Assembly: GCA_026770025.1 (NCBI GenBank)
Contig: JAMXDE010000009.1
Span: forward strand, 1,959,001-2,023,000
DNA: 64,000 nucleotides
Source: Craspedostauros australis
Taxonomy: Eukaryota > Bacillariophyta > Bacillariophyceae > Mastogloiales > Achnanthaceae
Direction of reading: 5' to 3'
Shown: positions 10,177-21,001 of the stretch, piece after piece
Layout: each line of letters begins with the position of its first letter
How positions within the stretch are numbered: the stretch's first letter is position 1
The notes under the pieces: model-generated
Databases searched by the model: none
The model's input: the letters and a program-made list of their open reading frames with translations, nothing else
Told to the model about the DNA's origin: nothing
Translations under genes and position numbers: made by a program

Positions 10177-12275
10177 AACGGCGAGATCTTTCGTGTACCA
10201 CTTGCAGCTGTAGTCGTATGCACAGGTCATGGCGGCGTTGGAATCACTTCGAGATGCTCTACCAGCGCCAAACATGATGGAAAGAACGGAATGATCCCGC
10301 GAAGGACGATGGCGATGACGAAGGAGGGGTTGTGACGTGCGATGCGCTCCACCGCCTTTGGCGTGGTTTGTGGTTGTGGCAGTGGCCTTAGCGAAGGATA
10401 AATCATCATGATACAAGAGGAGGACGAAGACAGAGAGGCATGCGGGCAGTGTACTCGTAGAAGATGAACAGACAGAGGCATTTAGGTCTGCGAGTCCATT
10501 TCCACTGCCGAAATTGTGAACCGCGCATGTGATGTTCAAGTCGCTTCGTTCATGATCGACAACGCCACAAAGTGGAAGAGCCCACGTCACGACGAATGGG
10601 TGAAATTGCGCCGTTGCTTATCGTGTGTGCGCGCCAACCACGACTTCAATACCCGGGATTGTTGGTTGTAATTAACGATGACTCGAAGAAATATCCAGGG
10701 ATTAGCGAAGTTGTTCAAGCGACACATCATGCTAATTCCCCACAAGACCTTCTGCGACATGACGCGTTCATGGGTTGCAAGTGCCTTATGTGTACCCACG
10801 ACTTGAGGAACAAGCGATGGAGGAAAATAGTGACCTTTTGAACAACCATGACACACTCAACCGGGTAGAGCGCGACACACGATACAGCCGACATCACGAA
10901 AACAACGCCACTCTTGTTCTTCAGTTTATCATTAGTATTGCACTTTTGTGGGTTGAACAGTTCCCTTTGCTCTTCCCTTCGTGTTCGGAGAAGCAACGAA
11001 GGTTCCGGAGCGTTCATGTCGTTGTGACTCGCTGTTGTCACAGACGTGTGCAAGGACACACACGTTGCAACGGAGAATCAGTACGCAAAATGTCACAGTT
11101 CCGCATCCACGAACAAACTCGTGACAACAACGGAGATCGTCATCGTCTTGTTTGCGCGCGTTGTGTCGTGTGTTGCTTTGAAGTGACTGGTTATTATGCC
11201 GTGCCACTCTCGAAAATCGGAAGCGTTCCTCGCACACGTTCCAACGAAATCGCGGCCGAGTTGCCGATGAACGCCTTCATCGCACAAAATAAGAACCGAA
11301 GCAGAAGCAAAAGCAAGAGCCACACGATTACGTACGCACACTCCACGACAAAGGATCTGTCGACCACAACAGCACACAAGAGGGAGAAACAGCAACAGCG
11401 ACAACAACAAGAATAGTCAACGACAGCGGCCAACCTCGAGCACAAGCACAACTTCATCCACGCCGGTTCTCGTCATCAAGCACCAGCCATAGCCAACCGC
11501 TTCAAATCACAAACACATCAAGCAATACCCCATCCATCGACAACGCGCGCGACATCACATCGACAATGATTGTCATCATCGCGATCGTGACGTATATCGT
11601 CAGGAACTTCGATATGGATCAGTGCATGCCGAAAAAGCAAGTCGATCTGGACGATGACTACTGAGGCACACATACACGCACACAAAGAGTCACACTGTCT
11701 CCCATAAGATCTCGTCGTCATTGCGCACGTCAACAGTGCGCTGCATTGAGAGAACCGCCACCCCGGATCTGCATCCAGTGATGGTAACAGCAGCTGCGAC
11801 AATCAGCTCCATGGCGTTCAGTCCATGTCCTGCAAGGCATCCACAGGTCACCTTCGAGACTCATATGGAGTACTCCACAAGGCAACGCAACGCGACATGA
11901 CAATCGCAATACAACACAACATAACACATCACAACAGCCACTCCAACACAACGGCCAACTATCAGCAAGGCACCATGCGTCGGATTGTGCGACGCAAAAC
12001 CGAACCAGTTCGTGAGACACTGATGCGAGCAATTTTGAAGACCCAACAATTTTGAAACCAAGCAACAAATGGACGACCAGTCCAGAGCATGTGAATACTA
12101 TTCTATTATACATTGCTATCTTAGGCATTCGTGCGCCGACGAAGCAATAGAGAGCGTCGGGGAATGAACGCTGCGTAGCGAAGTAATAGTTCGTATCGTA
12201 TAATCCAATTTTGACAACTCGACAAAACCAACGATAGAGGCACACACTTACTTTTTGGAGGATGCAGAAGTGCTC
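10177..12275. other. 2.1-kb gene-poor interval
   Basis: The longest open frames (about 210-245 codons on either strand) have low-complexity, cysteine-rich or valine-rich translations with no motif and no plausible start context. One of them is simply the antisense of the adjacent J-protein gene. No RNA gene or terminal repeat was recognised. Confidence 0.5.
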
Positions 12276-12280
12276 CACTC

Positions 12281-13810
12281 CTAGTTCTTCCATGATGTTC
12301 CCTCCTTGGTGCATGCCACAATCACATCGCCGATCAAAATCATGGCCTCCCCAGTCTTGGCACGCGCAACGATGGAATCCACAACGGTGGGCAAAGGTGT
12401 GTTCTTGAATGATGTCGACGACGACGATGATGACGACGATGACGACGACAGCGACGAGGTGACCCATCCATTCAGCTGCTCAAAATTCATGTAGTATCCT
12501 TCGCCCGACAGCACCTTGCGACATGCTTCCTGAATGATTTTATCCATCTCTATCTTGGTGACCTTCCACAAGGCCTCCATCTGCAACACGAACAGCAATG
12601 CTTGCCGGGCCTCGAACTGTCTCAGGAAGAGGAGGTCTTCCTCGTCGTAGTTGCTGACGGCGTCTCCATCTGAGTCATCAAACATCGTGGTGTGATGGTC
12701 CAACAGGTGCCAATTTCCTTCCAAATCCATATCGAAATCACTGACATCGTTGTCGTTGTCATTGTTATTGTTGTTGTTGTTGTCGATGTCACCATACAAG
12801 TAAGACTTCCCCTCGTCGCCCCGTTCCAACTGTCCCTTTCGCTGTCGACGCTGCTTGCGTTGACGTTGCTGTTCCTTCCACAGTTCTTCTCGCAATCCCC
12901 ACACTTTCTCCATCACTACGGCACGCTCACTGACGTACGTCGCCTCGGCGACATGCTTCATCTTGCGCCAGCTATTGCGCAGTGGATTGCCATTCGAGGA
13001 CAGGTAAGATTGGCCTGCGTGACGGTACGCACGCCCGATGCATCGCATGACCTGCGCGCCCATGGGCAGATGCTTCAAGGCATCGCATTCCACAGCCACC
13101 TGATGCATGAAGATGTACCGTTCCACGGTACCCTCAATGTACGGTCGGATACGTTCCGACAGGCGTGCTGTAATGTACCGAATGCGCTTGTCGCGGTCGG
13201 CCCTGCAGCAAGCTTTGGCATTCACGCCAGGGTCGTAGTAGCGGCAGTGGTAGTTGTCAAAGTGCTGGTCAGGTGTCTGGAACTTAGTGTTGCGGTAGTC
13301 GGTTTTGGGTGACATGTTGTACCCGATCCATTCCAGTAGCTCTCGCTGTCGCGGATTCAACGACGCTGGTGACGCGACCATGCTCTCATCGGGTCCCACC
13401 ATGAGCATGATGGCCATCGCCATGTCCGTGATTCCGTATTGATGATACATCAATCGTGCCGCATCGTCCTTCAAGATTTCGTAGGCCTTCTGTACATCTT
13501 CCAGCTTCTGTTGAGCATACTCGTATGCGCTGCCCGTGTCGTTCTTCTGCGTTGATCGGATCTTGTCGGGATGATACTTGCGAGACATCATGCGGTACTG
13601 CTTCGTGATCTCGGCTGTCGTTGCGTTGGAGCGCACCTGCAGAACATCATACAGAGTGGTGTCGTGCGGTGGTTGGGAGATGTGCTTGCGATGCATCTTG
13701 AGCAAGATCGAGGACACGTCGGGTGCCTTAGCGGCAGCCATGGTGATGGCCATGCTCAGCGCGATGCACAATGCAATCCATCCCGTCTCCATCATGGTGG
13801 TCGTTCTCAT
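12281..13810 (-). CDS. Secretory-pathway J-domain (DnaJ-like) protein, intact copy
   Basis: A 509-aa protein with a signal peptide (WIALCIALSMAITMAAA, residues 11-27) and a J domain at about residues 52-125 with HPDK at 80-83. It probably works as an Hsp70/BiP co-chaperone in the ER lumen. Two Met codons near the N terminus (MRTTTMM) compete as start; the first is taken. Open frame upstream to 14125 reads as Arg/Ile-rich leader. No Gly/Phe or zinc region typical of class I or II DnaJ follows. The rest is a unique charged domain with a Lys/Arg/Gln run (WKEQQRQRKQRRQRK), an Asn/Asp-rich stretch, an acidic segment and a poly-Ser stretch near the C terminus. A second copy at 43480 is near-identical but frameshifted, so this is the functional one. 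Confidence 0.85.
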   Translation of the reverse strand: MRTTTMMETGWIALCIALSMAITMAAAKAPDVSSILLKMHRKHISQPPHDTTLYDVLQVRSNATTAEITKQYRMMSRKYHPDKIRSTQKNDTGSAYEYAQQKLEDVQKAYEILKDDAARLMYHQYGITDMAMAIMLMVGPDESMVASPASLNPRQRELLEWIGYNMSPKTDYRNTKFQTPDQHFDNYHCRYYDPGVNAKACCRADRDKRIRYITARLSERIRPYIEGTVERYIFMHQVAVECDALKHLPMGAQVMRCIGRAYRHAGQSYLSSNGNPLRNSWRKMKHVAEATYVSERAVVMEKVWGLREELWKEQQRQRKQRRQRKGQLERGDEGKSYLYGDIDNNNNNNNDNDNDVSDFDMDLEGNWHLLDHHTTMFDDSDGDAVSNYDEEDLLFLRQFEARQALLFVLQMEALWKVTKIEMDKIIQEACRKVLSGEGYYMNFEQLNGWVTSSLSSSSSSSSSSSTSFKNTPLPTVVDSIVARAKTGEAMILIGDVIVACTKEGTSWKN

Positions 13811-14403
13811 CTGAGCAAAGCTGCGACTAATCCTGGTACGGATACGGATACTCGTACGGATACAGATACAGATACGGTCACTGGTGGTTGGTTCTGCCCG
13901 TCGATGACGCTGCGCAAGTACGGATGAGATGAAAGTCAAACAGTGACGTCCCGTCGAATCATCGTTGTTTGTGTTTGAGACTTTCTGGAGAAAACTGGTC
14001 GTCCACACAAATAGTAGTAGTGCTATACGAGAACTTGTACGACTACTCGTACGATCTATGAGGATGGTGACAACAAGATCGATGGTTGTGTGTGTTGACG
14101 ATGGCAACGCAGAATTGATGAACAAAAGAGGGAAATGTGTGTTGGTTGTGGCGCCAAATCGTGTGTTGTTGTCACGTTGCGGTTCTCAAACGACCCGCTG
14201 AACTCGTTGGACTCAATGCAACACATTCGTTGGTGTTTCGCACTTCACGAACACCTGTTGTAACCGTTGGACACAAAGATCACAGTCAACACTCAGCGAT
14301 TTGCCAGAGGAGGCAAAGGAACATGTCATCATTCCACTCCCAACAAGGGAGGGAGGACAGCATCCAACTGCATTGCGCCGGTTGTGGCGGAGAAGGGGGT
14401 GCA
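13811..14403. other. Divergent promoter between J protein and lipase relic
   Basis: Up to about 14222 this is duplicated (inverted) upstream of the second J-protein copy at 43065-43480. TACTCGTAC-like words recur near 13853 and 14045. After 14250 the match jumps to the other end of the right arm (54665 downward), which marks a rearrangement joint. Confidence 0.55.
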
Positions 14404-15222
14404 TGTTGGAAATCCGGGGTGGTGTGATAGTAGAAAGCTAATCGTTTGTTAGAATCTACTTCTCTGAACTGTGAGCTCTTCATTGCTCTCAATTGCAAAG
14501 TTCGATCTCCTCCTGAGATCTCCATGGGTCCCTCTGTTGGTCTAGCAGGCATCCATCTTGCGTTCATTGCAAATTCATCATGGACATGCATGCACCACCG
14601 AGCACCCCATGTTCGTGCACAAAAGCACGTTGTCCTCCTCTGATAGGTTCAATGCCTTAGACATCGCCAAGTTGTAGGCATCGCACAGGTCGGTCCATTC
14701 AACCAGATCACGATCTTCCATTCGTCATGGGAACATCCTGGTTGGGAACTCATTCAGCTCCTTGGCCATCACACATCTCCGATCATCTCCGATGTTTCGC
14801 CTGTCGTTTCTCCGCTTACTTTGCCGATCACTTCACTGGCTTCCTGGAGGTTCCTCATACCAGGTTCGTTCACAGGCCATCTCACACTTCGTGACACCGG
14901 CCATCCTCCAGTACTCTTTTCTCATTGGTTGCGACATGGGGGCCGTAGTCGCGTGCATCGTGATGTTGGTCACGATTCCAACATCCCTGCCCCCTGCGAC
15001 ATTCACGTGTGATTGGCATTCCTGCATTGAGGTCACGAACGCCAAGGTACGGTTCGCATTCGGCACGTGTCGTTCTCCATCATCAGAACACGTGCAGCTC
15101 ACATTTTTCTGTCACAAAGATCCAAAGGTGGGAGTTGCGGTAATGTATTATATTATGACATTCGGCTCCTTACTATTGGGAGGTGCGGCAATTCGGTGTT
15201 TCAGAACACCCGATTCCTGACA
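14404..15222. mobile_element. Solo LTR of an LTR retrotransposon, copy 1
   Basis: An 819-bp element with TG...CA ends (starts TGTTGGAAATCC, ends ATTCCTGACA), flanked by a direct 6-bp target duplication GGTGCA at 14398-14403 and 15223-15228. The right arm carries the unoccupied site near 54510, where the two flanks join with a single GGTGCA. A near-identical copy lies at 16043-16871. No internal region, primer-binding site or polyprotein is present, so it is a solo LTR fossil. It is younger than the cluster duplication. The family (copia-like or gypsy-like) cannot be set without an internal region. Confidence 0.82.
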
Positions 15223-15280
15223 GGTGCATACAAGATGTCCTGATGTCAAAAGGGGCACATCGGTGACCATAGCACAATCG

Positions 15281-15325
15281 CTGGCAGCAGCAGCAGTAGC
15301 AGCAGCAGGAGGAGGAGGAGGAGCA
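15281..15325. repeat. GCA / GGA trinucleotide run
   Basis: A short imperfect CAG-type then GGA-type run. The inverted counterpart at about 54415-54450 has a different repeat number. Confidence 0.7.
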
Positions 15326-15609
15326 ACGTCTGTACGAACACCATGTCGTTGCAGACGACCACCAAGTCGACCTGCACGCAAAGCGATTTTCATCCTGGCA
15401 TGGTCTGCAGCCTGGGACAGCCATCCATCAATCCATCTCGCTCACTAACGTCAACTTGGCACCAGCGTTGTATCCCTCCTCATCCGGAGCGCACACCCAC
15501 CGAGACCAGCTCCGCTTTCCTGCAGTCTCTCAGAGAGGACCGCAGACGAAAGCGGAAGCTTCGAGCAGCACGTCAAATGCATGAGCGTCGAACCGCAAGC
15601 AGGGTAGAC

Positions 15610-17720
15610 TGATCAAGAAATCAAGTTTGATCTCGTTGGCTTCCTCTCATCATCCTTCGGCTCTGGAATAAGCGCAACTATCACCGTCGTAGGCTTCATC
15701 TGCAGCTCTGTTAAGGCTTTGTGGCATGGCCGTCGCAAGTCGTACACGCACCCTCAGCACCATTCTGTGGAGGCGAAGAGCATTCCGAAACGATCACCAT
15801 GGCCAAGGTGCTGTGGCGTGTTGTGGATGCGTATATCGTGGATGCGTCTATCATGGATGCGTCTATCATGGCTGCGTTACAATAACACCCAACCTGCAAG
15901 CTTGTCATCACTGGCCATTCTCTTGGTGGCGGTACGGCTTCGCTGTTGCATCTGTGGATCCATTCCATTCTGGAGCAGCGAGATTTCGTGTGTGCAACTC
16001 TTGACACACAGACGCCTCCTACATGTAGAGTATGCACAAGCATGTTGGAAATCCGGGGTGGTGTGATAGTAGAGAACTAATCGTTTGTTAGAATCTACTT
16101 CTCTGAACTGTGAGCTCTTCATTGCTCTCAATTGCAAAGTTCGATCTCCTCCTGAGATCACCATGGGTCCCTCTGTTGGTCTAGCAGGCATTCATCTTGC
16201 ATTCATTGCAAGTTCATCATGAACATGCATGCACCACCGAGTACCCCATGTTCGTGCACAAAAGCACGTTGTCCTCCACTGATAGTTTCGATGCTTTAGA
16301 CATCGCCGAGTCGTAGGCATCACACAGGTCGGTCCATTCAACCAGATCACGGTCTCCCATTCGTCACGGGAACACCTCGGTTGGGAGCTCATTCAGCTCC
16401 TCGACCATCACACATCTCCGATCATCTCCGATCATCTCCGATGTTTCGCCTGTCGTTTCTCCGCTTACTTTGCCGATCACTTCACCGGCTTCCTGGAGGT
16501 TCCTCATACCAGGTTCGTTCACAGGCCATCTCACACTTCGTGACATCGGCCTTCCTCTAGTACTCTTTTCTCATTGGTTGCGACATGGGGGCCGTAGTCG
16601 CTCGTATCGTGATGTTGGTCACGATTCCAACATCCCTGCCCCCTGCGACATTCACGTGTGATTGGCATTCCTGCATTGAGGTCACGAACGCCAAGGTACG
16701 GTTCGCATTCGGCACGTGTCGTTCTCCATCATCAGAACACGTGCAGCTCACATTTTTCTGTCACAAAGATCCAAAGGTGGGAGTTGCGTTAATGTAGCAT
16801 ATCATGACATTCGGCTCCTTACTCCTGGGAGGTGCGGCAATTCGGTGTTTCAGAACACCCGATTCCTGACACAAGCACGGCACTACTCTGCGGATGAATC
16901 TGCCCTTGCCTGATCATCTTCATCTGTCCAATGTGCACTGCTTCTCTTTTGGTGGACCGCCGGTGTATTACGTGTATACCTTGCATTCTGACAACAGCAA
17001 CAAAAGAGAGAGGGAGACAGAGTCCAGCGTCGATGCCAATGCTGATGTCGACGTCCACACTGGCAAGCAACAGGATGCGAAACAACAGGACCCTGCAGTT
17101 GCACCTGAACTGATGCGGACCAAGCAGGAATCGTCTTCAGGCAGGGATCGTCATCAGGCAGCATCAGCTACCCATTGCCCAGCCATGCTTTGGAGACATC
17201 CACACACGTGATCCACGCCAACGACTGCGCTCCGTTCCTTTCGGTGAATGCAGTGCGACGGATGCTGTCGCAGGCACACGCCGTGGATTCGTACTGGGAG
17301 GCAAATATCGCAGCGGCCAGCTGCTTTCACCATCTGCTTTCACTGTCCCAAATAGTGGTACGCCCGTCAGCAGATCAATCATGATGGGGTGGATCTTGCA
17401 TGTTCGTCTTTCTTTGAGATCATGGACGTGCCTGGCGGTCTTCCATCCGCTACGCCGAAGGACGGTGCTCCAACTCTCCTCGTGCCAGCTGGTCAGATGG
17501 TTTGGATGGTACCGGAACAAGTCGACAGAGGCAGCGTCCATGGCGATGTGAATGGGGATGGTACTGCTGATGGAGTATCCTACACTCTGCAGACGCTGAA
17601 TTTCATCACCATCACGTTGGCGCAAACGCTGGACATCTTCTGTCATTCCAGGATGGCTGTCGATCACTTCCCACCCCAGTACGAAACGGCATTCAAGAAT
17701 CTATCTGCAGACGTTGAGTG
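15610..17720 (+). pseudogene. Class-3 lipase relic, left copy, split by a solo LTR
   Basis: The clearest piece is LVITGHSLGGGTASLL at about 15901-15950, the nucleophile-elbow GHSLGG of alpha/beta-hydrolase class-3 lipases (sn-1 diacylglycerol lipase type). It is preceded by ETITMAKVLWRVVDA. Beyond the LTR at 16043-16871 the family pattern resumes with VHCFSFGGPPVYY near 16945 and HVIHANDCAPFLSVNAVRR near 17210, which holds the expected catalytic Asp region, then TLLVPAGQMVWMVPE. These pieces lie in different frames. A stop and frame changes between them are shared with the right copy, so decay began before duplication, unless unrecognised introns remain. A 15-bp minisatellite encoding VDASIMDASIM lies just before the nucleophile. 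No intact gene can be drawn. Confidence 0.68.
16043..16871. mobile_element. Solo LTR of an LTR retrotransposon, copy 2
   Basis: An 829-bp element with the same TGTTGG...TGACA ends as the copy at 14404, flanked by the 6-bp target duplication CAAGCA at 16037-16042 and 16872-16877. The unoccupied site is seen in the right arm near 53700-53710. It interrupts the lipase relic. Its high similarity to copy 1 suggests both insertions are recent relative to the arms. Confidence 0.82.
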
Positions 17721-17757
17721 AATGGGGTGGTGGGCCTGTGCTGGGATAAGTCTCTGC

Positions 17758-17794
17758 TTTGAAAGTACTGTAGTAGCAGCACTGTACTTTCAAA
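17758..17794. terminator. Perfect 11-bp hairpin between convergent 3' ends
   Basis: TTTGAAAGTAC at 17758-17768 is repeated as its exact reverse complement at 17784-17794 with a 15-nt spacer. It lies between the 3' ends of the lipase relic (+) and the secreted protein (-). A transcript-end structure is possible but not shown. It has no counterpart in the diverged segment of the right arm. Confidence 0.3.
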
Positions 17795-17956
17795 TCTTTT
17801 GAGCTGCCAGCACCTCACCACACAACCACGAATAGCATCCTGACTCGAATATCTCTGGCTGCTGAAGTTATAAGAATGGTAGAAACGGTGTTCTCTAATT
17901 TGATGTGTAGTCACAATGAATGGTAGCATAGTTCTCTGCGTGTATGCCCCCGGATC

Positions 17957-20900
17957 TTAGCTGCAGGCAGATTGAACTGGGCCAGGGCACTCAGTGGCTG
18001 GGTCGTCGATGGTGTATGTTTGTGTGCTCAGTTCGCACAATTTCCCCCCCTTGACGCAATCCTTACAGCTATCGCTACCATCACTGCAAGCTCCTTCGGC
18101 GATAACGAGAGTATTTTCTGCGTCCCCGTTGGAAATGTCGTAACACGCAATGTTAGGGCCCCCCTTGCATGCGCCCTTCTTGACGATAAAGCTTCCTGTG
18201 GCGTGGGTGGTTGTTCGGTATGCATAACCGCAAGTGTAGGCTCCTTGGCATGCGTTCTCCTCGAGAATGATATTGACGACGATCGGTGACGCATTCGTGC
18301 CTTGATTTTTACGACCCCCGAGACTTCGGCAAGCATCGGTGCCGGTGCAAGCTCCTTTGTGAACTCTCACATTGCCCATGACGTTTCGGCCGGCGAAAGT
18401 GCAGCTCGTTTCACCTGTGCAAGCTCCTGGCCCAATCACCCTGTGGCCAACGGCGACATCGGTGTTTGGGACGGTATCGAAGATGCCGTAGTTTGAGCAA
18501 GCATTCTTCGCGGTACAGCTTTCAAGGACGATGCTGTCTCCATGGATGCTGCTGCACGAGAAGAGGCTCATACAGGACCCTTCGCTCACTGTCAACACGT
18601 TATCACCCGATTGTCTGGTCGTGCACGCATTTGATCCTGTACAGCATCTGCCATTGCATGGTGCCGTCAGCTGATTACTGCCGGCAGTGAAGAGCTTCTT
18701 GGTTTCCACTGTTGTCAACAGCAGTTGCGTCACCTCCGCGTCGTTCTTGATCTTGTTGAAACGTTTCTGGGCCACTTCCAGCGACACAGTCGAACCTGCT
18801 ATCTTTCCGCAGCCAAAGATGCTCTTGATCATGTTGGCCTTGTCGTCGGTCAGTCCAGCAATTGCGGTGAGGAAGTTCGCGCATGGTCCGGTGCCTCCAT
18901 CACAGCTGACGTCGCCGACAATCCCATTGAAAGTCGATGATCCATCTCCAGGAGTATTAAGACATCCAACTCCCATGGAAGGTGGTGGAGTGGTCGGGGC
19001 CTCACTTGGAGCCTGAGACTCCGAAGGAGCGATACTTGGGGTGGTTGAAGGCACGTCGGATGGACCCATGGAATCCGAAGGGGCCCAGCTGGGGACCTCC
19101 GACGGCGTTGAGCTGGGGACCTCGGACGGGCTGTCGGACGCAGTCGCAGATGGCATCTGAGATGGAATCTCGGATGGTAGACCGGTCGGTTGGCGAGACG
19201 GCAGACTGGATGGCACACTGGACGGCTGGTACGATGGAATACCAGACGGAGTACCTGAGGGGTTCTCCGACGGAACATCGGAAGGTGCATCAGATGGTTG
19301 TTGGGACGGCAGACCCGAAGGCATTGCACTTGGGATACCAGACGGAAGGGAGCTCGGGACATCGGAGGGGGCCTCGGACGGAATATCGGAGGGGGCCTCG
19401 GACGGAACTGTGCTCGGCATGGCCGACCCAAAGACAGTTGGACTGTTGGTTGGTCTTCTTGTGATGGTCGGAAGAGGTGTTGGAAAGAAGGTCGGGGTCT
19501 CTGTGGGCAAGCTGTCTCTTCCAATGCAGTACTCCTCCACCCTCTCCCCAGTCGGATTGCCACCGGAGCTGCTGTCTCCCTTGGGGCAAGCTCCATCGGT
19601 GTTGCTGATGAGATACGCCCCACCGTTGTCGCAGTCTTTTGCGGTGATGCATCCCCTGCAGGTGCCGGCGACACTGCACTCACCAGGAGCAACGATGATA
19701 TCCATTCCTAACCTGTCGTTGAAGCCAATCTTTTCGCAGGAGCGGTCCTGATCGCAACCGCCGTCGCCGATCGTCAGACCCCCTTTGTACTTGCCGGCAG
19801 TGCCATAATTGACTGTGGAATGGGTATCCTTGCAGGCATCGATGCCAACGCATGCATTCGGTCCAATGTTGATGTGGCTTGGGAAACGGTTGGAGGTTTT
19901 CTGCTGACTGCGGCGTCCGGCCGCGTTGCATGCATCTGAGCCGACGCAAGAGGCATCCAGGACGACGACATTGCCGTAAGAGCGATGTCCAACTCCCTCG
20001 CATGATCCTGGATTGGTGCATGAGGCTTCACCCACGAAGGTGACTCCCACAACGGATGGATTGAGATCATTTTCATTCATGGATTCGCATGCACTCTCGC
20101 CAGTGCATGAGGAATCGAGGATGAGGGGATTGGGCCCGATATTCTTGCATGCGCTGTCGCCAGTGCAACCAGTGATGGCGACGGTCATGAATGGTGGAGA
20201 GCTGGAAGTGGAGGCGGCGGCAGAAGTGCACCCCGAAGATCCCTGGCAGCATGGGTCTGCGACCGCAGGCGATTGCATCATGGCGATGTCCGCGCATGCT
20301 GCGTTCATGGCATCCGGACGTTCGGTGACGAGGATCGCGTTGGTGGCAGCGATCATCGTGAGTTGCTCAGCGAGCACGGCGTCCGTTGCGTACTTGTTGA
20401 AGAGCTTGCGCGCGGCTCCTTCTCCGAGATCTCCAGCGCAACCGAAGAAGTTCTGCAGCTCTGCGGATTCCTTGACAGCGGTCACCGCCTCGCGGCACGA
20501 TGGGTTGGTGGCATCGCAGATGATGGTCTTGGAGCTGGATTCGGCAAAAGTGAGGGCGGTGTCACCGTCCGGCTTACAAGCGACTTCGATGATGGCATCG
20601 AAGGAGTCTGGGTCAGACGCTGGTTGAGTGGTAGGCGACATTGAGGGCATCTCAGCTGGAGGGCCCGTCGGCGGTCCTGTTGGTTCATGCGTCGGCGAGG
20701 CAGTCGGAGGACCCGTGGGTCCAGCAGTCGGCGATCCAGTCGGCAACACTGTTGGCGCAGAGGTCTCGGGAGTACCCGGGTTGTCTGTGGGAGGCTCTCG
20801 TTCGGCCTTGTTTTGTTTCGCCGCCTTCGCGTTGTCATCAGCGCCGACCTTGAGGGCACGGATCCTGTTCATCGCCGTGCGGAGTTCCTTGGTTGGATCC

Positions 20901-21001
20901 ACGGGGGTCCGGTTGCCACGGAGCACGGCGTGAGTCAACACCATGTTGGAGAGGAAGAGAACAGCCACGATGGCTGCCTTCATGTTGATCATGCGGATCA
21001 T
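17957..21001 (-). CDS. Large secreted two-module protein with PSD/PSS linker, left copy
   Basis: A 1014-aa protein, no intron. The signal peptide MKAAIVAVLFLSNMVLTHA follows the start MIRMIN. A Pro/Thr-rich stretch (GPTGPPTASPTHEPTGPP) leads to module 1 (about 130-495): a helical FGCAGDLGEGAARKLFNKY region, a CCQGSSGC segment, then Cys-rich repeats of the type CTGDSACKNIG that suggest a beta-solenoid with paired cysteines. A linker of PSD/PSS/PSE units fills about 497-676. Module 2 (about 677-1014) repeats the architecture of module 1 (IFGCGKIAG...VAQKRFNKI, CCTGSNAC, CTGETSC). The protein is probably extracellular or cell-wall associated; its ligand is unknown. The homologue at 49114 matches almost perfectly in module 1, while module 2 and the linker are strongly diverged. 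The upstream in-frame extension (to 21304) is leader DNA. Confidence 0.85.
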   Translation of the reverse strand: MIRMINMKAAIVAVLFLSNMVLTHAVLRGNRTPVDPTKELRTAMNRIRALKVGADDNAKAAKQNKAEREPPTDNPGTPETSAPTVLPTGSPTAGPTGPPTASPTHEPTGPPTGPPAEMPSMSPTTQPASDPDSFDAIIEVACKPDGDTALTFAESSSKTIICDATNPSCREAVTAVKESAELQNFFGCAGDLGEGAARKLFNKYATDAVLAEQLTMIAATNAILVTERPDAMNAACADIAMMQSPAVADPCCQGSSGCTSAAASTSSSPPFMTVAITGCTGDSACKNIGPNPLILDSSCTGESACESMNENDLNPSVVGVTFVGEASCTNPGSCEGVGHRSYGNVVVLDASCVGSDACNAAGRRSQQKTSNRFPSHINIGPNACVGIDACKDTHSTVNYGTAGKYKGGLTIGDGGCDQDRSCEKIGFNDRLGMDIIVAPGECSVAGTCRGCITAKDCDNGGAYLISNTDGACPKGDSSSGGNPTGERVEEYCIGRDSLPTETPTFFPTPLPTITRRPTNSPTVFGSAMPSTVPSEAPSDIPSEAPSDVPSSLPSGIPSAMPSGLPSQQPSDAPSDVPSENPSGTPSGIPSYQPSSVPSSLPSRQPTGLPSEIPSQMPSATASDSPSEVPSSTPSEVPSWAPSDSMGPSDVPSTTPSIAPSESQAPSEAPTTPPPSMGVGCLNTPGDGSSTFNGIVGDVSCDGGTGPCANFLTAIAGLTDDKANMIKSIFGCGKIAGSTVSLEVAQKRFNKIKNDAEVTQLLLTTVETKKLFTAGSNQLTAPCNGRCCTGSNACTTRQSGDNVLTVSEGSCMSLFSCSSIHGDSIVLESCTAKNACSNYGIFDTVPNTDVAVGHRVIGPGACTGETSCTFAGRNVMGNVRVHKGACTGTDACRSLGGRKNQGTNASPIVVNIILEENACQGAYTCGYAYRTTTHATGSFIVKKGACKGGPNIACYDISNGDAENTLVIAEGACSDGSDSCKDCVKGGKLCELSTQTYTIDDPATECPGPVQSACS

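Noticed and set aside
11730-12467. 245-codon - strand frame downstream of the J-protein gene
   Set aside because: It overlaps the J-protein 3' end in another frame, translating its Ser/Asp codon runs as poly-Val, and has no motif.
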